Shown here piece by piece: positions 40,406 to 45,383 of a DNA stretch of 45,383 bases. Each line of letters opens with the position of its first letter. Within the stretch, counting starts at the first letter, position 1. Position numbers and translations under genes: made by a program. This DNA is from Acidobacteriota bacterium (GTDB lineage: Bacteria > Acidobacteriota > JAAYUB01), in assembly GCA_018001935.1 (NCBI GenBank), contig JAGNHB010000047.1, positions 1 through 45,383 of the forward strand, in the 5' to 3' direction. The notes beneath the pieces are model-generated. The model saw only the letters and a list, made by a program, of their open reading frames with translations. It made no database searches and had not been told where the DNA came from.

Positions 40406-40669
40406 ATGGAGGAGATCGAGACCGTCAGCAAGGAAAGGCTCGCGCACCTCGAAGACAAGATCTTCCGGGTGAGCGCGCTGTTCAATCATATGCTGAAGCG
40501 CAATCATCAGTTGGAGGAGGAGATCCGAAAGGCAAACGGAAGGGCGCGTTCCCTGGAGGAACGCTGCCGTGACTTGCAATCCATCGTGGATGAGGTTCGT
40601 CGGGAAAGGGATGCCGTCCTGCAGGAACTGGCCGGGATTCAGGAGGAACTGGCCGGGCTGGAACGGTGA
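40406..40669 (+). CDS. Small coiled-coil protein, ZapB-like by size and position
   Basis: 87 residues from ATG 40406 (GTG at 40403 is an alternative; a GGGGAC-type ribosome site precedes both). Almost the entire chain is a charged heptad coiled coil (RLAHLEDKIFRVSALFNHML, EERCRDLQSIVDEVRRERDA). It overlaps the zapA start by four bases. ZapB of E. coli is an 81-residue coiled coil that binds ZapA at the Z-ring; the same role is inferred from location and fold only, as coiled coils are not diagnostic. Confidence 0.75.
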   Translation: MEEIETVSKERLAHLEDKIFRVSALFNHMLKRNHQLEEEIRKANGRARSLEERCRDLQSIVDEVRRERDAVLQELAGIQEELAGLER

Positions 40670-41004
40670 ATCTGAAGATATCGAGGCCGGAACGGATGCT
40701 GATCAGGATACTCAATCATCAATACGCGATCCAGGGGACGGAGGACGAGGCTTACATGCTCAAGCTCGGGACCTACGTCGAGGAGAAGATGCGCGAGATC
40801 CAGCGGGCGGGAAGCGTCGTCGACTCCCACCGCCTGGCCGTGCTGACCGCCCTGCAGATCGCGGACGACTACTTCCGGTTACGCAACCGTTTCCGTGAAC
40901 TGGACGCCCTCATTGGCCGAAAGAGCACGGAGATGATCCGGATGCTGGATCAGTTGACGGACAAGGCCTCGGAATCCTTTGATCCTGCAACGCTCGTGGG
41001 GTGA
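40666..41004 (+). CDS. zapA: Cell division protein ZapA
   Basis: 112 residues from GTG 40666, sharing four bases with the previous gene. The ZapA pattern is visible: a short beta-hairpin (RMLIRILNHQYAIQGTEDEA), YVEEKMREIQRAGSVVDSHRL and LTALQIADDYFRLRNRFREL, leading into a coiled-coil tail. ZapA bundles FtsZ filaments at midcell. The last 22 bases, including the stop, also form the 5' strand of the 6S RNA closing stem. Confidence 0.92.
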   Translation: MNLKISRPERMLIRILNHQYAIQGTEDEAYMLKLGTYVEEKMREIQRAGSVVDSHRLAVLTALQIADDYFRLRNRFRELDALIGRKSTEMIRMLDQLTDKASESFDPATLVG

Positions 41005-41149
41005 TTTCCTTGAGCCTACGTTTCAGAAACGGGGGTCCGCAGTTCAGCGCGGTGTGCATGCCTTCCGCGGGAAGGAAGCCTGAAGCGCCTGACAGGGCCC
41101 CCACCTGGTGACCCCAGGCCAATCCGAACCGCCCCGCGGCGTTGCGGGA
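40983..41149 (+). ncRNA. ssrS: 6S RNA
   Basis: The segment follows the 6S layout. A long closing stem pairs TCCTGCAACGC (40983-40993) with GCGTTGCGGGA (41139-41149, one G-U). The 5' bubble strand is TTGAGCCTACGTTTCAG (41010-41026), close to the E. coli CTGAGCCGATATTTCA. GGGGG (41031) pairs with CCCCC (41098). The stretch GTGTGCATGCC precedes an apical hairpin CCTTCC-GCG-GGAAGG (41061-41075) and AAGCCTGAA, as in E. coli. The 3' bubble strand contains the small CCTGG/CCAGG hairpin (41104-41118). 6S RNA mimics an open promoter and sequesters housekeeping RNA polymerase. zapA-ssrS adjacency is a known arrangement. True ends may extend a few bases either way. Confidence 0.85.
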
Positions 41150-41291
41150 CCTTATTTCCGAACCTGCCGATCTCTCATCCCCGAAGAATGCATCTATGCC
41201 TGATGCCGGGCGAACGCGCCCGGTGCGTTGCGACGCGATCCGGGAATCGGGACCGTGCGGTCTTTGAAATATACCGAAAGGAGAATGGGCC

Positions 41292-42872
41292 ATGGTCGTG
41301 CTACTGGGCACCGAATTGATCTTGTCCGTCGTGTTCATCCTGGCGGCGGGGGGCGCCTGCATCGGCGCGTATTACGTGGTGAAATCCCGTTTCATCCGCG
41401 AGATGCTGGAGAAGGCCAAGCGCGAGGCCGCCGAAACGCTGGAAAAGGGGAAACGGGAATCCGAGCAGATCAAGAAAGAGAAGATCCACGAGGCGAAGGA
41501 CGAGATTTTCAAACTGAAAGAGGAGTTTGAACAGGATTCGAAGGAAAAGCGCAAGGAATTGATGGGGTTCGAGAACAACCTGATCGGGCGGGAGAAGAAC
41601 ATCGCCCGGCGGGAGGATCAGCTCTCCCGCAAGGAGAAGGATCAGAGCACCAAGGAGAACCAGCTGATCTCCCGGGAGGTCCGGCTGAAGGAGCAGGAGC
41701 TCGAGATCAAGGAAGTCGTCCGCTCTCAGAAGGAAAGGCTGGAGGAGATTTCCGGGATGTCCCGCGAGGAGGCCAAGCAGACCCTGCTGGACGCCATGCT
41801 GGAGGAGACCCGCAAAGAAGCGGTGGGGAAGGTCAAGGAGATCGAGGACGAGGCCAAGCTCCGGGCCAACAACAGCGCCCGGAAGGTGATCTCCACCGCC
41901 ATCCAGCGCTGCGCGGCGGACCACGTGGTGGAGACCACCGTCTCCGTGGTGGACCTTCCCAGCGACGAGATGAAGGGACGCATCATCGGCCGCGAGGGGC
42001 GCAACATCCGCGCCCTCGAGATCGCCACGGGGATCGACCTCATCGTGGACGACACCCCCGAGGCGGTGATCCTCTCGGGGTACGACCCCTACCGGCGGGA
42101 AATCGCCAAGATCGCCATCGAGCGCCTCATCACCGACGGCCGCATCCACCCCGCCCGCATCGAGGAGGTGGTGGAGAAGGTCAAGGCCGAGATGGAGCAG
42201 AAGATCCAGGAGATCGGCGAACAGGCCGCCTTCGAGATGAACATCCACGACTTCAACCCCGAGGTCCTCAAGCTCCTGGGCCGCCTGCAGTACCGTTCCA
42301 GCTACGGGCAGAACGTCCTGCAGCACGCGAAGGAGGTCGCCCACATGGCGGCCATCATGGCCCAGGAGATCGGGGCCAACGTCAACACCGCCCGCCGGGC
42401 CGCCCTGATCCACGACATCGGCAAGGCGGTGGACCGGGAGGTGGAAGGCACCCACACCCAGCTGGGGGTCGAACTCGCGCGGAAGTACGGCGAGGCGCCC
42501 GACGTGCTGCACTGCATCGAGGCTCACCACTTCGACATCGACTTCCAGTCCGTGGAAGCAGTCCTGGTCCAGGCGGCCGACGCCATCTCGGCTGCCCGCC
42601 CGGGGGCCCGGCGAGAGATCCTGGAATCCTACATCAAGCGCCTGGAGAAGCTGGAGAACATCGCCGACTCCTTCACCGGCGTGGCCAAGGCCTACGCCCT
42701 CCAGGCGGGGCGCGAGATCCGCGTCCTGGTGGAGAACGACAAAATCAGCGACGAGCAGGCGTTCTGGCTGGCCAAGGACCTGACGAAGAAGATCGAAAAC
42801 GAGCTGCAGTACCCCGGGCAGATCAAGGTGACCGTGATCCGGGAGCGCCGTTTCATCGAGTACGCAAAATAG
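41292..42872 (+). CDS. rny: Ribonuclease Y
   Basis: 526 residues from ATG 41292; AAAGGAG lies upstream. An N-terminal TM helix ([20 protein letters not shown]) is followed by a long charged coiled coil (about 35-205), the KH domain with [15 protein letters not shown], and the HD domain with [37 protein letters not shown] and EAHHFD, where His-Asp binds the metals. RNase Y is a membrane-bound endonuclease that starts mRNA decay. A gap of about 140 bases containing a small GC hairpin (CCGGGCG/CGCCCGG) separates it from the 6S RNA. Confidence 0.97.
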   Translation: MVVLLGTELILSVVFILAAGGACIGAYYVVKSRFIREMLEKAKREAAETLEKGKRESEQIKKEKIHEAKDEIFKLKEEFEQDSKEKRKELMGFENNLIGREKNIARREDQLSRKEKDQSTKENQLISREVRLKEQELEIKEVVRSQKERLEEISGMSREEAKQTLLDAMLEETRKEAVGKVKEIEDEAKLRANNSARKVISTAIQRCAADHVVETTVSVVDLPSDEMKGRIIGREGRNIRALEIATGIDLIVDDTPEAVILSGYDPYRREIAKIAIERLITDGRIHPARIEEVVEKVKAEMEQKIQEIGEQAAFEMNIHDFNPEVLKLLGRLQYRSSYGQNVLQHAKEVAHMAAIMAQEIGANVNTARRAALIHDIGKAVDREVEGTHTQLGVELARKYGEAPDVLHCIEAHHFDIDFQSVEAVLVQAADAISAARPGARREILESYIKRLEKLENIADSFTGVAKAYALQAGREIRVLVENDKISDEQAFWLAKDLTKKIENELQYPGQIKVTVIRERRFIEYAK

Positions 42873-42922
42873 GCGGTTGAAGTAAATTTGAAACGCGTGT
42901 CCGTTCCCGCCATCAAACGGGG

Positions 42923-45274
42923 ATGGACAAGCGGGTCTTCCACCTGACGGTTCTCTTCATCCTCATCGCCCTCCCGGCCGGGCCGGCGAGGGCCCACACC
43001 TACCCGCTCCGCAACTACACCGTGGAGAACGGGCTTCCCCAATCCTCCATCCTCTGCATGCTGCAGGACCGGCGGGGTTTCTTCTGGTTCGGCACCCAGA
43101 GCGGCGTCTGCCGCTTCGACGGTTTCGATTTCGAGACCTTCGGCCGGGAGAGCGGCCTCACGCCGTCGCGGGTGGTCTGCCTGCTCGAGGACCGTCTCGG
43201 GGGCGTCTGGGCCGGCACGGCGGAAGACGGTCTCCACCGCTTCGACGGGGCCCGTTGGTCCCGGCAGCTCGCCCGGGAAGGGGCCGGCGGGGAGGTTCGC
43301 GCCCTCGTGGAAACCCCCGGCGGGGCGATCTGGGCCGCCACCCCGGCCGGGCTGCTCCGCCGGGACGCCCGGGGTTGGGCGGCATTGCCCTTCCCCGGGG
43401 AGCGGCGGGGGGCCGGGGCCCTCTCCCTCGCCGTCGGCCCCGGCGGGGAAGTCTGGTGCGGGACGGCGGGGCAGGGCGTCGGCCGGCTCGGGGAAGGCGG
43501 GTGGTCATTCACCGGCCGCCGGGACGGTCTGCCCCTGGGCAGCGTCAATGGCCTCCTGTTCGACCGGCGGGGACGCCTGTGGGCGATCTCGCCCGACGAC
43601 GGGGCGGCGGTCCTCGAGAACGGCGCCTGGTCACCGGTTGACGCCCTCCGGGCGGCCGGGGTCGACCAGTTGACCTCCCTCCGCCTCGACGCCGGCGGGA
43701 ATGTTTGGGTGACGAGCCGGGGGTCGGGCGCCGCGGGCCTTCTGCCGGGCGGCGTGGTCCGCTTCACCCGTGACGAAGGCCTCCTCAGCGACGACATCCT
43801 GTGCATGGACCAGGACCGGGAGGGCAACTACTGGTTCGGGTCCATCTCGGGGCTCTCCCGGCTCAAGGGGATGCAATTCATCAATTTCACCCCGCGGGAC
43901 GGTCTCCCCGACGGCATGGTCTGGGCCATCCACGAGGAGCCCGACGGGGAAACGCTCCTCCTGGGGTGCAACTCGGGGGGGATCTCCACCTGTGACGGGG
44001 AGAAGTGGCGCCCCTGGGAAAGCCCGGACTGGATTCGCCGGACCGCGGTCCGGTGCTTCCTGCGGGACTCCCGCGGGCGGCTGTGGGTCGGCACCTCGGG
44101 CGGCCTGGCCTGCCTGGAGGGGAAGCGTTGGACCCGGCTGCGCCCCGCCGACGGGCTGCCGGGGCTGGTGGTGCGGGCCCTCGCGGAAGACCGGTCGGGG
44201 CGGGTCTGGGTGGCCACCGACCGCGGGCTGGGAATCCTGGACGGCAGCCGCTGGTCGGCGCCGCCGCCGAACCCCCTGTTCGGGCGGCAGGTGATCAACG
44301 CCCTCCACACCGACCGGGGGGGGCGGGTGTGGGCGGGGAACCACAACGGGGCCGCCGTCTTCGACGGGCGGTCCTGGCGGAACTTCACGACCCGCGAGGG
44401 ACTCCCGGACAACCGGGTCACCTCCTTCTCCGAGGGGCCCGACGGGCGCTTGTGGATCACCACCTTCGGGGGCGGGATCTGCCGGAGGGACGGGGAGAGC
44501 TTCAGGGTCTGGAACCACACCCACGGCCTGTCCAACGACTTCGCCTACTTCACGGTTCACCACGGGGGGGTGGTGTACGTCGGCACCAACGGCGGCCTGA
44601 ACCGCTTCGACGGGCACGCCTTCAAGGTTTACCGCTACGAGGACGGCCTGGCCTCCTCCGAGGTGAACCTCGGCGCCTGCCTCAGGGACCGCCGGGGCAG
44701 GATCTGGATCGGCACGGTGGCCGGGTTGACCTGCTTCGAGCCCCGCGCCGACGGGGTGAACCGAACCCCGCCCCTCGTGTCCGTGACGTCCGTGAGACTG
44801 ATGGAGAACGGGTACACCCTCCGGGATGGTGAGTCCCTGCGGCACGACCAGAACAACCTGCGCTTCGAGTACATCGGGATCCACCACAGCGCCCCCGAGA
44901 GCGTGGTCTACCGCTACACCCTGGAAGGCTTGTCGGAGCATTGGATCCAGACCCGGCACCGGGTCGTCACGATCCCGTTCCTGCCCCCGGGGAGCTACAC
45001 GTTCCGGGTCATGGCCCGCAACCCGGAAGGGGTCTGGAGCCTCGGTCCCGCCAGCGTTCACTTCGAGATCCGGCCGCCGTACTGGACCACGTGGTGGTTC
45101 CGCGGGGCCCTCCTGCTTCTGGCGGGGGCCCTCCTTTTCGGGGTGCGCCGGGTGGAGATCCGCCGTCTCCGGGCCCGCAGCGCCATGGAGGAGGAACTGC
45201 GCCTGGCGGCCCGGATCCAGGGGCGTCTGATGCCCGGGGGGCCGCCGTCGATCGCGGGGTCTCCGCACCGGTGA
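42923..45274 (+). CDS. Two-component-type propeller sensor (Reg_prop/Y_Y_Y), truncated before its PP2C/SpoIIE output
   Basis: 783 residues. A signal peptide (1-24, ending ARA) is followed by a chain of Reg_prop blades: NYTVENGLPQSSILCMLQDR, FFWFGTQSGVCRFDG, VWAGTAEDGLHRFDG, YWFGSISGLSRL, LWITTFGGGI, IWIGTVAGLTCF. A Y_Y_Y domain (about 640-715) and a TM helix (about 720-740) come next. The cytoplasmic part begins as a RsbU/SpoIIE phosphatase (EEELRLAARIQGRLMPG, PPSIAG), but the frame ends five codons later with SPHR-stop and the expected about 200-residue catalytic domain is missing. Sequence after about 45258 looks unrelated, so an insertion, deletion or contig-end misassembly has cut the gene. 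Confidence 0.85.
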   Translation: MDKRVFHLTVLFILIALPAGPARAHTYPLRNYTVENGLPQSSILCMLQDRRGFFWFGTQSGVCRFDGFDFETFGRESGLTPSRVVCLLEDRLGGVWAGTAEDGLHRFDGARWSRQLAREGAGGEVRALVETPGGAIWAATPAGLLRRDARGWAALPFPGERRGAGALSLAVGPGGEVWCGTAGQGVGRLGEGGWSFTGRRDGLPLGSVNGLLFDRRGRLWAISPDDGAAVLENGAWSPVDALRAAGVDQLTSLRLDAGGNVWVTSRGSGAAGLLPGGVVRFTRDEGLLSDDILCMDQDREGNYWFGSISGLSRLKGMQFINFTPRDGLPDGMVWAIHEEPDGETLLLGCNSGGISTCDGEKWRPWESPDWIRRTAVRCFLRDSRGRLWVGTSGGLACLEGKRWTRLRPADGLPGLVVRALAEDRSGRVWVATDRGLGILDGSRWSAPPPNPLFGRQVINALHTDRGGRVWAGNHNGAAVFDGRSWRNFTTREGLPDNRVTSFSEGPDGRLWITTFGGGICRRDGESFRVWNHTHGLSNDFAYFTVHHGGVVYVGTNGGLNRFDGHAFKVYRYEDGLASSEVNLGACLRDRRGRIWIGTVAGLTCFEPRADGVNRTPPLVSVTSVRLMENGYTLRDGESLRHDQNNLRFEYIGIHHSAPESVVYRYTLEGLSEHWIQTRHRVVTIPFLPPGSYTFRVMARNPEGVWSLGPASVHFEIRPPYWTTWWFRGALLLLAGALLFGVRRVEIRRLRARSAMEEELRLAARIQGRLMPGGPPSIAGSPHR

Positions 45275-45383
45275 GGAAGAAGGCCAAGAGCAACGGTCAG
45301 GGATTGGGCCAGCCCCATCCGCGGAGAGGCGGTAATAAACTCTATAGCCCGGCCTCTAAAGAAGGCCTTATTCTATAGAAAGG
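45275..45383. other. Unrelated right-edge sequence with an inverted repeat
   Basis: The last 109 bases are AT-richer at the end and do not continue the phosphatase domain. TCTATAG (45341-45347) faces CTATAGA (45373-45379), and inside them GGCCT (45351) faces AGGCC (45363). Possible readings are the end of a mobile element or an assembly artefact. No credible gene fits in the visible part. Confidence 0.4.

Noticed and set aside
37277..40579. 1100-codon minus-strand open frame opposite pheS and pheT
   Set aside because: Antisense shadow of two unmistakable housekeeping genes.
41208..41225. Hairpin CCGGGCG/CGCCCGG as terminator of the 6S RNA
   Set aside because: Stem is only seven pairs, no T-run follows, and it is about 60 bases past the predicted RNA end.
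45275..45379. Small basic open frame at the right edge starting GTG
   Set aside because: Only 34 codons, no ribosome site, and located in sequence that may be an element end or assembly artefact.
1..45383. tRNA or rRNA genes
   Set aside because: No cloverleaf with a GTTCRANNC arm or rRNA signature was seen in any gap; a tRNAscan/Infernal run would be decisive.

Overview
The window is a GC-rich (visibly above 65% G+C outside a few AT-rich islands) bacterial chromosome segment. Gene content fits a Gram-negative, probably Acidobacteriota-like organism: large Sec-exported beta-rich proteins, a lipoprotein, a dockerin-bearing Asp-box protein, carboxypeptidase-regulatory-like repeats, a two-component propeller sensor and an rpmI-rplT-pheST-zapA-6S RNA-rny housekeeping block. 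This taxonomic reading is inference from gene families only; no rRNA or tRNA gene is present to confirm it.

Layout. (1) 1-2340 is an AT-richer accessory stretch: a gene running off the left edge, a dead N-terminal fragment of an IS1634-type transposase, an ankyrin/zinc-ribbon membrane protein and a small inverted-repeat element. (2) 2340-4340 holds a PhzF-family enzyme bracketed by three unlike tandem repeats (7, 9 and 17 bp units); the 9/17-bp arrays are arranged head to head and form an imperfect ~790 bp palindrome. (3) 4344-17674 carries a 1504-residue secreted protein with a hydrolase-like N-terminus, a frameshifted YcaQ-type DNA glycosylase, a 13-Asp-box dockerin protein, a pseudokinase-TM-SUMF1 protein, a lipoprotein, a VTT/DedA-like membrane protein, YhbY and a GT4 glycosyltransferase. 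(4) 17891-20446 is a tight three-gene operon in which every protein starts with a four-cysteine zinc ribbon and shares a Pro-aromatic motif: the best candidate here for an undescribed system. (5) 20454-24958 holds signalling genes (GAF histidine kinase, lone ACT-domain protein, lone receiver) and an ArsR regulator coupled to a GT39-like membrane glycosyltransferase. (6) 25037-32104, all on the minus strand, reads like one long transcription unit: a DUF3298 protein, a YVTN-like propeller protein, a solitary nuoN, tag and meaB. (7) 32264-35628 pairs a membrane-anchored six-repeat protein with a B12-binding radical SAM enzyme by stop/start overlap. (8) 35764-45274 contains a receiver-XRE fusion regulator with its own promoter and terminator, then rpmI-rplT, an intrinsic terminator/attenuator, pheS-pheT, a ZapB-like coiled coil, zapA, a 6S RNA starting inside zapA, rny, and a propeller sensor whose phosphatase domain is cut off near the right edge.

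How the genes work together. The plus-strand block from 36560 onwards starts from a promoter with perfect -35 and -10 hexamers and serves translation (L35, L20, Phe-tRNA synthetase), Z-ring assembly (ZapA and coiled-coil partner), RNA polymerase control (6S RNA) and mRNA decay (RNase Y). The minus-strand unit mixes respiration (NuoN), DNA repair (Tag) and B12-enzyme support (MeaB). Together with the B12-binding radical SAM protein, this suggests a cobalamin-using cell. Start sites were moved from the longest open frame whenever a Shine-Dalgarno sequence, signal peptide or domain edge argued for an internal start.
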